Below are positions 35,189-43,900 of a stretch of 64,000 nt of DNA, in pieces (position 1 is the stretch's first letter; every line of letters begins with the position of its first letter). Made by a program: the position numbers and the translations under genes. Source of the DNA: Streptomyces cinnabarinus (GTDB lineage Bacteria > Actinomycetota > Actinomycetes > Streptomycetales > Streptomycetaceae); contig NZ_CP114413.1 in assembly GCF_027270315.1 (NCBI RefSeq), positions 8,680,001 through 8,744,000 of the forward strand, written 5' to 3'. A model generated the notes under the pieces. It did not search any database and was not told the DNA's origin. It saw nothing but the letters and a program-made list of their open reading frames with translations.

Positions 35189-35839
35189 GTGACGATCACT
35201 ACTGCCCGCGCTCAGGCGGTGGGCCGGGCCGTGGCCGGTGCCGTGTTGGTGCTGACGGTCGCCGGGGGCTGTGCGGCGGAGTCCCGGCCGTCGCTGCCCT
35301 CCTCGGAGCGCGGTCGCAGCGACCTGATCAAGGCCGCGCAGCGGGTACTGGTGGACCGGTGCATGACGGCCCGTGGCGCCGCCGGACCGCCCCCGCAGGA
35401 GAAGGCGCTCTTCGGCGCCGGGCGGGCCGAACTGTCGGTCACCCTGGCCACCGGCCACACCGTCCGCACCCATACGGACGGCTGCCTGGCCGAAGCGCAT
35501 CGCTCCCTCTACGGCGACCAGGCCCGTTGGTTCCGCGCCGAGGTCGTCGTCAACAACCTGCGCCCCGAAGCCCAGGCCGCGCTCACCAAGGACCCCGGGT
35601 ACAGGGCCGCGCTCGCCCGCCGAGCCGCGTGCCCCGACCAGGACACCCGCTGCGTACGGGCCAGCGGCCTGGACGCGCTGCGGGCCCGGCTGGAACCCGC
35701 CCGGCTCGCCGAGGCCCGAGCCGCGCACCGCACCGAGATCACCACCTACGACCAGCTGCGCGACCGCGCAGTGCACCGCGCGGCCGACCTGCTGGCCACG
35801 CAACCCACCCCCCACCGGAAAGGGCACACCCCCTCATGA
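35189..35839 (+). CDS. probable lipoprotein of unknown function
   Basis: A 216-residue protein with a lipoprotein signal (AVAGAVLVLTVAGGC, lipobox VAGGC with Cys at ~28). The mature part is helical, with two cysteine pairs (VDRCMTARG, and AACPDQDTRC) and no known domain. GTG 35189 is chosen for the signal; a start further upstream (35171) is possible. Its stop overlaps the next start (ATGA), so it is coupled to the I36-type gene. Confidence 0.65.
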   Translation: MTITTARAQAVGRAVAGAVLVLTVAGGCAAESRPSLPSSERGRSDLIKAAQRVLVDRCMTARGAAGPPPQEKALFGAGRAELSVTLATGHTVRTHTDGCLAEAHRSLYGDQARWFRAEVVVNNLRPEAQAALTKDPGYRAALARRAACPDQDTRCVRASGLDALRARLEPARLAEARAAHRTEITTYDQLRDRAVHRAADLLATQPTPHRKGHTPS

Positions 35840-36213
35840 TGCACAGCAATCTGTTCACCGCCGTGGCAGCAGTGTTCCTCCTGTTCACCGGCAGCCTCGC
35901 CGCGGCCGGCCCGGCCGGCGCGGCCGACTGTCCCTCCGGCGAGTTCTGCGCCTGGGAAAACGCGGACTTCCAGGGGCAGCGCGCCAACTGGTCCGGAGAC
36001 GACGGCTGGTGGGAGAGCTGGATCGCTGACGAGGACTCCTCCTGGGCCAACCACGGCATCTCAGGCCCGGGCATCAAGGACCACGTCCAGGTCTACTCCC
36101 GGGCCCACCAGGGCGGCCACATGACGATCTGCCTCACCCCGGGCCAGGAGGTCAACTACAACGGCGCGGCCAACGACAACGGCGACTCCCACACCTGGAG
36201 CATGAGCTGCTGA
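35836..36213 (+). CDS. secreted peptidase inhibitor family I36-like protein
   Basis: A 125-residue secreted protein: signal peptide (residues 1-~29, ending AGAAD), then a Cys-containing beta-gamma-crystallin-like domain. Segments are DCPSGEFCAWENADFQGQ, WANHGISGPGIKDHVQVY, GGHMTICLTPGQEVNY, and HTWSMSC at the C-terminus. This is the Streptomyces small-protein family I36 (metalloprotease inhibitor SMPI-like) layout. ATG 35836 overlaps the stop of the lipoprotein gene. Confidence 0.78.
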   Translation: MMHSNLFTAVAAVFLLFTGSLAAAGPAGAADCPSGEFCAWENADFQGQRANWSGDDGWWESWIADEDSSWANHGISGPGIKDHVQVYSRAHQGGHMTICLTPGQEVNYNGAANDNGDSHTWSMSC

Positions 36214-36229
36214 ACGCCCCGCTGATCCT

Positions 36230-36258
36230 CGAACTCCCGGGCCACAGCCCGGGGTTCG
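36230..36258. terminator. bidirectional terminator
   Basis: CGAACTCCCGGGC (36230-36242) pairs with GCCCGGGGTTCG (36247-36258), with a one-base bulge. It lies between the convergent I36-like gene and the halogenase-like gene. Confidence 0.7.
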
Positions 36259-36259
36259 T

Positions 36260-37915
36260 TCAGAAGATCTTCCGGCCGGTGAAGCGAAGCCGCAGTGCCT
36301 GGCCGCCGCTCTTCAGGAGCATCTTGCGTACGGTCGGGTCGCCGTGCCTGGTGAGCCAGACCGCCGTCCTGGCGATGACGGGCGGCTTGGGGCTCATGAA
36401 ATGCACCGACCGCTTCTGGAATCCAAAGGGTTTGGGCATGAAGTTCGCGCCCTCAAGGACCTCCCACAGCGTCTCGGCCGCCTCGTGCGCGGTGATCTTG
36501 CCCGCCTGGTGCGCGTCCACCTGAGCCACCATCGTGTCGAAGAGGTGCTTGTAGCCTTCGTGGTCGGGCCAGTCGTAGCCGAGATACTGGCCCTTCTCCA
36601 GGTCCTTGAAGTGCTGGTCGCTGCCGTCCTTCTGATACTTCGTCAGGCCCGCGCGGGCGCGGAAGGTGCCGAAGTTGTTGCCCCACACCCAGACGCGGAA
36701 GACGGCCTTCCAGAACTCGAAGTGGTCGAACGCGGTGTACCCGCCGTTGACGATCTCGTCGTTGTAGTGGAAGCGGGCGCGCTGCCACTCGTCGTAGTCG
36801 GAGAAGCGTTCGGCGGAGAAGTCACCGTCCTGGCAGGCCCTGATGAGGCGCCAGGCGAGCCGGTTCACCGCGTCGCCGGTGTTGGCGAGACCGTAGGAGA
36901 ACAGCGGATCGATGAAGCCGGCGGCATGCCCCAACAGCGCCCAGCGGTCGCCCACGGTGCGCTTGGAGGAGTACTGGAGCCGGTCCGCGCTGACCCACTC
37001 GCGGACCGGGGTGACACCGGCGTACTGCCGCTCGATGTCGGGGAAACGGGAGGTGATGTCGGCGAAGTCCTCCTCGACGGAGTGCCGCGGGTTCTTCGGG
37101 TAGACCCGCGGATCGACGGTGAGCCCGATGGAGCACAACGGGTTGCGCGACAGCGGCGTGTTGTCGAAGCCGATCACCCAGGCCCACCCGCGGTGGAAGG
37201 TGTGGTGGACGGTGCCCTCGTACCACGGCACGGGCGGTGTGTGCTCCGGCTTGCGGTCCCACAGATCGTCGGTGTGGGTGATGCCGTGCACGTGGGTGAA
37301 CATGGACCGCGACTGGTGCTTGAACACCGGGATCTCGTCGCGCAGGCCGAACTTCTTCGCGATCGGCGAGCGGTAGCCGCTGGCGTCGACGACGTAGCGG
37401 GCGCGGAACTGCTCGCCCTGCTCGCCGTGCAGTGTGACGCCCGAGTCCTCGAAGTCGATGTCCGCGACCCGGAAGTCCTGGAGCGGGGTGCAGCCGCAGG
37501 TGACCGCCAGGTGGAAGACCCAGGCGTCGACGTCCTGCCGGTAGAGGTGATGTGCCTCGTGCAGCAGCCCGGGGGTGTGGAACTCGTTGGTCTCGCGCGG
37601 GTTCTGCGGCTTGCCCTCCTCATGGCGGAGGAAGCCGAAGTGGGTCTTGGTGCCGAACGTCGGGCCGATCGTCCTGGCGCAGTCCTTGAGGGTGCACAGG
37701 GTCGTCAGCTCGGGCACGTTGTAGCGGGCGGCGATGATCCGCTGGGAGACGTTGGTGTACGGGATCGTGGCCTCGCCCACGGCGAACCGCGGATGCGTGC
37801 CCGCGTCGATGAGCAGCACTTGGAGGCCGCTGCGGGCCAGCGCCGCACCCAGCATGGAGCCGCCCATGCCGGCACCGATGATGGCAACGTCGAACCGTTT
37901 GGTCTGAGGGCTCAT
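36260..37915 (-). CDS. flavin-dependent halogenase-family protein A
   Basis: A 551-residue FAD protein of the halogenase family. It has GAGMGG (residues 14-19) for FAD, then HPRFAVGEATIPY, a Lys (K90) in TFGTKTHFGFLRH at the position of the family's catalytic lysine, and WAWVIG (244-249), a variant of the WxWxIP halogenase signature. It also carries the motif F...P...S.G (F250, P259, S262, G264) that marks flavin-dependent halogenases. It resembles the phenol/pyrrole-type branch (PltA/PrnC-like) rather than tryptophan halogenases. GAGGAG precedes ATG 37915. It is downstream of, and collinear with, the paralogue at 38047, 131 bases apart. FADH2 supply from a partner reductase is expected; none is adjacent. 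Confidence 0.8.
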   Translation of the reverse strand: MSPQTKRFDVAIIGAGMGGSMLGAALARSGLQVLLIDAGTHPRFAVGEATIPYTNVSQRIIAARYNVPELTTLCTLKDCARTIGPTFGTKTHFGFLRHEEGKPQNPRETNEFHTPGLLHEAHHLYRQDVDAWVFHLAVTCGCTPLQDFRVADIDFEDSGVTLHGEQGEQFRARYVVDASGYRSPIAKKFGLRDEIPVFKHQSRSMFTHVHGITHTDDLWDRKPEHTPPVPWYEGTVHHTFHRGWAWVIGFDNTPLSRNPLCSIGLTVDPRVYPKNPRHSVEEDFADITSRFPDIERQYAGVTPVREWVSADRLQYSSKRTVGDRWALLGHAAGFIDPLFSYGLANTGDAVNRLAWRLIRACQDGDFSAERFSDYDEWQRARFHYNDEIVNGGYTAFDHFEFWKAVFRVWVWGNNFGTFRARAGLTKYQKDGSDQHFKDLEKGQYLGYDWPDHEGYKHLFDTMVAQVDAHQAGKITAHEAAETLWEVLEGANFMPKPFGFQKRSVHFMSPKPPVIARTAVWLTRHGDPTVRKMLLKSGGQALRLRFTGRKIF

Positions 37916-38046
37916 GGTGTGTCTGCTCCTCGGGGATGAGACGGCGGTCAGGACTCCGGCGCCGACGGCGAGCGCAGGCGCCGGTCCACGACTGGCCAGG
38001 TGGCGAGGGTGTGCTCGGCCTGCTCGCCCAGGCTGGAATCGTTCGG

Positions 38047-39699
38047 CTACAGGTGCTTGTTGCTGAGGAGGGAGAGACCCTCGGCCACGAGACGGCCGAT
38101 CTCCGGGGGCGCACTGTTGCGCGCCCACCGCCTGGTGTCGGCGGTCTTGCGCGGGCCGGCGTCGAACCAGCGGTTCGAAGCGTCGGTGAGGCCGAAGCCG
38201 GGAGGTGCGAAGTCCGCTTTGCCCAGGGCGGTGAGGATGTTGTCGGCCGCGATGTCGCCGGACCGGCGGCCCTCCTGAACGGACCGCATCTGCTCGCTCA
38301 CGTGGGCCAGCAGCTCCCGCACCGGCGGGTGGTCGGGTATCCCGCCATCGGGCGCCAGCCCTTCCAGCCGGGCCAGGTCGGCGACTTGGCGCGAGCGCCG
38401 GACACGCTCGTACGCGCGGCCGATCTCGAATGTGGCGAGGAGCCGGCCGAGCGAGTGGACGCGCAGCCAGCTGTCCCACAGGCGGAAGTCGGCGAACGAC
38501 GTGTAGGCGTCGGCGGCCAGGTCGTCGTTGTTCCTGAGCAGCCCCAGCTGGAGCTGCTCGACATATGCGAAGCGCTCGACCGAGAAGTCGTCCTCCTCCA
38601 GCGCCGCCAGCAGCCGCCATGCGAGGGCGTTGACGATCTCGAACGAGTCGCTGAGAGCGCGGGAGAACAGCGGATCCACGAACCCGGCTGCGTGGGAGGC
38701 GAGGCACCAGCGGGCGCCGACGGTCTTCGAGGCGGAGTACTGCTGCCGGTCCGTGCGCACCCAGGGACGGATGGCGACGGCGTCCGTGAACTGGGCGCGG
38801 ATGTCCGGGAAGCGGCTGATGAAGGAGCGGAACTCCTCCTCCGGTGTGCCGCCGACGTCGGGATGGACCCGCGGGTCGAGGTTGAGCCCGACACTGACCA
38901 GTGGGTTGGTGGTGCGGGGGTGATTGTTGAACGGGATCACCCAGATCCAGCCGCCCTCGAAGAGGTGGTGCAGGGTGCCCTGGCTCCACTTCGTCGGGTG
39001 GCCGTGGGCGGTCCGCGGCAACAGGTCGTCATACGCCGTCACGTTCATCATGTGCGTGCACAGTGAACGTGCGTGGTGCCGCATGACCGGTGCTTCGTCG
39101 CGCAGCCCGAGTTTCGACGCCAGCGGGGACTCGATGCCGCTGGTGTCCACGACGTAGCGGGTGCGGTAGGTGGTGCCGCGTTCGTCCGTGAGCGTGCCGC
39201 CCTGCGCGTCGAAGTCGATGTCCACGATCGTCGTCCGCTGGCGGATCCTGGCGCCGTACTTCACGGCCACGTTGAGCATCCAGGCGTCGATGTCCTGGCG
39301 GAAGTAGTGGTTCTCGAAGTGGCCGGTCCGGGGGATCAGCGACTGGTGGCATTCCTCCAGACGCTGGCGCTCGCCCTCGCGGTGGTACAGGAAACCGAAG
39401 TTCTTCTTGATGCCCGAGGTCGTGGCGACACTTCGCTGAACGCTGTCGAACGTGGTGAGGTCCTTGAACTCCGGCACGTCGTAGCGCTCGCCCACGAGCC
39501 GCATCAGCATCGACGTGTACGGGCTTGTCGACTCCCCGATGGCGAAGCGGGGGTGGCTGTCGGCGTCGATGAGGAGGACGCTCGCGCCGCCACGCGCCAG
39601 AACCGCCGCCAGAGCGGTTCCGGCGAGCCCGGATCCGAGAATCACCACATCGGTGTCGGGCCGCTCGGCCGACCTTGCGGATTGGGTCGCGTGGGGCAT
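38047..39699 (-). CDS. flavin-dependent halogenase-family protein B
   Basis: A 550-residue paralogue of the neighbour. GSGLAG (22-27) for FAD, HPRFAIGESTSPYTSMLMR, KK (98-99) in TSGIKKNFGFLYHREG at the catalytic-lysine position, WIWVIP (251-256) matching WxWxIP exactly, and F257...P266...S269.G271. The sequence resembles PltA/PrnC-type pyrrole/phenol halogenases. ATG 39699 has GGAGGGATTC upstream. It is probably the first gene of a unit with protein A. No carrier-protein or PKS/NRPS gene is next to it, so the substrate may be free and made elsewhere. Chloride versus bromide preference cannot be read. Confidence 0.85.
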   Translation of the reverse strand: MPHATQSARSAERPDTDVVILGSGLAGTALAAVLARGGASVLLIDADSHPRFAIGESTSPYTSMLMRLVGERYDVPEFKDLTTFDSVQRSVATTSGIKKNFGFLYHREGERQRLEECHQSLIPRTGHFENHYFRQDIDAWMLNVAVKYGARIRQRTTIVDIDFDAQGGTLTDERGTTYRTRYVVDTSGIESPLASKLGLRDEAPVMRHHARSLCTHMMNVTAYDDLLPRTAHGHPTKWSQGTLHHLFEGGWIWVIPFNNHPRTTNPLVSVGLNLDPRVHPDVGGTPEEEFRSFISRFPDIRAQFTDAVAIRPWVRTDRQQYSASKTVGARWCLASHAAGFVDPLFSRALSDSFEIVNALAWRLLAALEEDDFSVERFAYVEQLQLGLLRNNDDLAADAYTSFADFRLWDSWLRVHSLGRLLATFEIGRAYERVRRSRQVADLARLEGLAPDGGIPDHPPVRELLAHVSEQMRSVQEGRRSGDIAADNILTALGKADFAPPGFGLTDASNRWFDAGPRKTADTRRWARNSAPPEIGRLVAEGLSLLSNKHL

Positions 39700-39821
39700 G
39701 AATCCCTCCGGAACTCGGACCGACTCTGCTGGATCCGACGGTCCGCAACCTGGCTCGCGGTGGGCTCGAAGGACGCTGAGCCGTCAGTCGGCCAGGGCGT
39801 CTTGGGGGAGGGTGCGGCTGG

Positions 39822-40130
39822 TCAGGGGTGGTCGGTTCGGCGTCGGCCGGTGACTTTCGAGGCGGGCAGGCGTCCGGCTCGGGAGTGTCCGGTGAGGGTG
39901 TCCTTGTCGACTGTCGTGTCAAAGGCCAGGTTCAGCCGCAGGGGTTTGGCGATGGCCTGGTTCCAGGTGAGGCGACTGCCGTCGGCCGTGAGGTTGGTGA
40001 GGGGTACTTCCTCGCCCGCTCCATGTGCGGTGCCGGCCAGGATGCCGTTGTCCTGCCGGAGTTCGACCACCGCTTTGATCTTGCCGAGGGGAGTGGCGAT
40101 CACGAGATCCCACGTGCCTTCCACGTTCAT
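39822..40130 (-). CDS. small beta-rich hypothetical protein
   Basis: A 102-residue protein, probably a small beta-barrel: MNVEGTWDLVIATPLGKIKA, VELRQDNGILAGTAHGAG, and LTADGSRLTWNQAIAKPLRL. It looks like a lipocalin/AttH-like binding fold seen in short oxidoreductase-associated proteins, with no named family. AAGGGAAG precedes ATG 40130. It sits between the DJ-1/PfpI gene and the halogenase pair on the same strand and may share their transcript. Confidence 0.65.
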   Translation of the reverse strand: MNVEGTWDLVIATPLGKIKAVVELRQDNGILAGTAHGAGEEVPLTNLTADGSRLTWNQAIAKPLRLNLAFDTTVDKDTLTGHSRAGRLPASKVTGRRRTDHP

Positions 40131-40161
40131 GCTGGTCTTCCCTTACTGAGTGGTGCGGGTT

Positions 40162-40854
40162 TCAGAAGCCTGCGGGGACGGGGCCTTGGGCGCGCCAGAC
40201 GGTGCCGCGGCGTTCGTGGGCGAAGAGGTTCTCGACCGCGTGGGCGATCTGCGGGCCCACTTCGCGTTCGAGGAGGTACAGCCCGAGGTCGAGTCCGGAG
40301 GTGACGCCGCCGGCGGTGACGAGATCCCCGTCGTCGACGACGCGGGCGTTGACGGCGTGGGCGCCGGTGGCGTCGAGGAGGTCCTGACCGAGGTGGTGGG
40401 TGACGGCGTGGCGTCCTTCCAGGAGGCCGGCCATGGCCAGGATGAGCGAGCCGCCGCACACGGTGGCGACGAGTACGTCGGGGTCGTCCATCGCTGCCTT
40501 GAGCAGCGCGGGCAGGTCGGTGGTCAGCGCCCGTCCCAGCAGTACGGGGATGGAGTCGTCCTGCGACCGGCCCCCGGCCTCGGCCTCGGCGTCGTGGTCG
40601 GGTATCTCGCCGGGGTCACCGATCCGGCCGGAGGCGCCGGGGACCAGGATCAGCCCCGCGCGTGCGGGGTCGAGGGCGGCGGTGGCGCGCAGCGCGAGTC
40701 CGCCGGTGCCGCTGACCACCTCACGGGGGCCCTCGGCGGACACGAGTTCCACGCTCACCGCGTCACAGGCGGCTCCGCCGGCGTGCAGAACCTCGAAGGG
40801 AGCGATGACGTCGAGCGGATCGAAGCCGTCGAACAGGACGATCTGGGCGTGCAT
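40162..40854 (-). CDS. DJ-1/PfpI-family protein (isonitrile hydratase-like)
   Basis: A 230-residue class I glutamine-amidotransferase-fold protein. The nucleophile is C133 in VCGGSLILAMAGLLEGRHA (elbow), and the opening is AQIVLFDGFDPLDVIAPFEVL. Closest in pattern to isonitrile hydratase/ThiJ-type proteins, which hydrate R-N=C compounds to formamides. Substrate not readable; a transcriptional-regulator (AraC-fused) form is excluded because no HTH is present. ATG 40854 has GGAGGAG upstream. Collinear with the beta-rich small gene. Confidence 0.85.
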   Translation of the reverse strand: MHAQIVLFDGFDPLDVIAPFEVLHAGGAACDAVSVELVSAEGPREVVSGTGGLALRATAALDPARAGLILVPGASGRIGDPGEIPDHDAEAEAGGRSQDDSIPVLLGRALTTDLPALLKAAMDDPDVLVATVCGGSLILAMAGLLEGRHAVTHHLGQDLLDATGAHAVNARVVDDGDLVTAGGVTSGLDLGLYLLEREVGPQIAHAVENLFAHERRGTVWRAQGPVPAGF

Positions 40855-40996
40855 GAAGGGCTCCTCCACCAGCGACTCTCCCGGCCGGTGCCGGGAACGC
40901 AGCCGAGGCTATGACCTGCCCGTCCCCATCCCCAGAGGCGTTGGTGCCAGCCTTCGACGGATTGTCGCCAGGCCCCAGGGCACGGTCCGCCCTCCG

Positions 40997-43900
40997 CTAC
41001 CAAGGCGCCGCGGGCGCTCCGTCGGAGACGCCGTAGCGCCGGACTTGGCCAGCGAGGTGACGCCTGCGTGTTGCTTCGTAGTGCCCGATGAGGGATTCGA
41101 GAGCGTTGGGAACGCCTGCGTCGACCGCGCGCAGGAGCAATGGGTCGGCGCCGCTGTCGCCCTGGTGCTGCCTGAGGCGGGCCAGCTCCACCAGGGCTCT
41201 GCCTTCGCCCAGCTCGATGGCACGCTCGAATGCGGCCGTTGCCGCTTCAGCGAGGTCCAGTTCCTCGCACAGTCGCCCAAGGTGCAGCAGGGTAGCCGGG
41301 TTGTGCTCGGCTGAGAGGTGGTGCCGGAAGGAGTCGAAGGAGCCCTGTTCCGCGTAGGAGGCCAGCAGGTAGGCGGTGTTGTCGGGCCGCCGGCGCAGAG
41401 CATTCGCGGCATCCTGGGCGGTGAGGGCTTTGATGATGTCCTCCGTCCGCTTCTCGGCCCACTGTTCCTTGACCCATTCAGCCAGGGCTTGTGTGTGTCC
41501 GAAGCGGCTCAGGGCCAGGGCGAGGTTGAGTGCCTCATCCCTGCGGCCGTTCTCATGCCATCGGCGGGCGAGGTAGATGCCTGGCCCTTCTTGGTTGAGT
41601 TCGGAAGCTCGCAGAACCAGGGCCTCGGCCGCCGCGTCGTCGCCCGAATCGGCGTAGTGGTCCGGCAGTTGGGACAGTCGTCGGATGTGGCCCGCGGCGA
41701 TCGCCTCGGCCACGACGGCGTCCCGGAGGGCGGTGCGCCCGGCGTCGTGCCACATGGCCGCAAGCGCGGACCAGGCCGTGGTGTCCCCGAGTTCGACGGC
41801 CCGCCGATACGCTTCGGCCGCCTTGTCGTAGTCACGCTGTTCCGCGCGGAAGTCCCCAAGAGCGTGCCAGGTTTCGGCGTCCTCGGACAGCTCCGCCCGG
41901 CCGAGCGCGTCCTCCATCCCGCGTTCATCATCCCTGGCTTTGGCGATCACGGCGGCCAGCACCCAGCCGACCGGGTGGCCTCCGGCAGCCGCCTTCTCAG
42001 CGGCGTCCAGCGCCCGGTCGAACTCCTCGACCTGGGTGAATTCCTCGGCCGCAACCAGGTACCACCACTCCCAGCCGGGACAATCGCCCAGCGCGATCAT
42101 CGCCTGCGCGGAACCACGCAGATCCCCGTTGCGCTCACGCCGGCTCGACAGCCGCTTGAGGGCTTTGCCGTAGCCGTGCTCATTCGCCGCACGCTGACCG
42201 AATGCCTCGGCCCGGCGCGGATCGCCGGCCTCCTCGAAGAGGAACGTCAGCTCCTCATAGGCGAGCGAGGAGCCGGCGGCGCCCGCCTCTTCCAGGACAG
42301 CGACCGCCTCTTGGCGGTGTCCGGCCGCGTTGAGCCGATGTGCTTCGGAAGCCATGAGCGAGGGGTGTCCCCGCGCGGCCAGTTTCCGGGCCACTGGCAG
42401 CACCCGTTCCGGGTAGCCGGCATCAGCCAAGTCGTAGCCGATATGCCGGACATGCCAGTCAGGGACTCGCTCGCCGGCCGCAAGGGCCTCATCGATCCGC
42501 CCGGCCTTCAGCAGGGTCTGGCTGTAGTCGGTCCAGGTGGCGTCGCTCCCCACTTGTTGGGTGGCCCGCTCCAGCCATTCCAGGGCGGAGGTGGTGTCTC
42601 CGGCTTCCAGCGCCTGTTCGGCCAGGCGCCGCGCCGGGCCGGCCTCACCGTGGTCGAGGGCGGATTCGGCGACGGAGGCGGCGTCCTCTGCGTGGCCGGC
42701 CTGTGCGAGGGTCTCGACCAGGAGGGTGTGACCGGGCAGGGACGGGTCCATGTCCAGGGCCTGCCGGGCCAGGGCGGTACTGACCCGGTAGCGGGCGCGC
42801 GCATGTGCCGCCCGTGCCAGGGCGAGGACACCGGCGGGTGACGGCAGAGACCCTACGGTCGCCTCCCACCAGGCATCGGGCGGACAGTCCAGGACGCGCT
42901 GGGCCCCGACCTTCTGACGTAGGTAGTCGGCCAATCGATAGCCCTGCGTGCCCTCGGTGGGCTTCTCGGGTGCCGAGCCGAGAGTGGTCAGTGGGCCGGG
43001 CACGCCTCGGCAGGGCTTGCCTGCCTCGGAAAGCGCCCCGACGAACCAGTGGGAGCGCCAGGCTTCATCCCGGGTCCGTCGGTAGGACTCGGGAAGGAGA
43101 GCACCTCCCGCGCGTTCGAGGAACCCCGCGCTGACGTCCTGGGCATACCCCAGGCGTGCGGCGTCGACGGCCGCGTTGACGAGCGCTTGGACGTCCGGGG
43201 TGCTGTGATAGCGCATGAGCAGCTCCCGGCTGCCGGCAAGGTATTGCGTCACCTCATCGGGGCTGGCCGCGAGCGCTTCCGCGAGCCGGAGGTCCCTGGC
43301 CGCGGCCTCTTCCAGCACCGCTCTCGCCGCGCCCTGGAATCCGGTGTCCGTGATGAAGATCTGCCGGTCCTCCAGCAGTTGTGCGGCCGCGCTGTTCTCA
43401 TCGGCGGCAAGATCACGCAGGCGCTCCGGCCACAGCGTGCCCAGAACCAGTACTGGACCGCGGGCGGGATCGTCGAGCAGCGACTGGAGCGCACGTGCCG
43501 CGACGTCATCAGGCAGTGCCGTCAGATAGCGCTGGGTCTCGTTGAGCCAGAGCACGGTCTTCGGCAGGAGGGACACGGAGGAGAGCGCCTCGACGAGATC
43601 CTTCGCGCTGGGCGGACGCCACAGGCGCCATCCGGAGTCCAGCAGGCGCAGGGCTTCGAAGCAGCAACGGGTCTTGCCCGTGGAGGACCCACCCACCACG
43701 ACCGCCAGCCGACTGTGCCCGGCGGACGCTTCCTCGACGGCAACGCGAAGTACGGCGTCGTGGGAACGCGTGACGTAAGGGGGCTGAGGCGGCAGCTCCT
43801 TGCCCTGCGCCGAGGACTCGATGACGGGGTGCACACCCAGGGCCAGCGCGTCGGTGCGGTACGCGTCGACGGGAACGGACGGGAGTGCGTCCGGCGGCGG

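Noticed and set aside
36260..37915. Naming halogenase A a tryptophan halogenase
   Set aside because: Its overall pattern is closer to the pyrrole/phenol type; the specific substrate cannot be read.
37916..38989. Minus-strand frame extending upstream of halogenase A
   Set aside because: It overlaps the coding sequence of halogenase B in another frame; ATG 37915 has a good ribosome site and starts the FAD fold.
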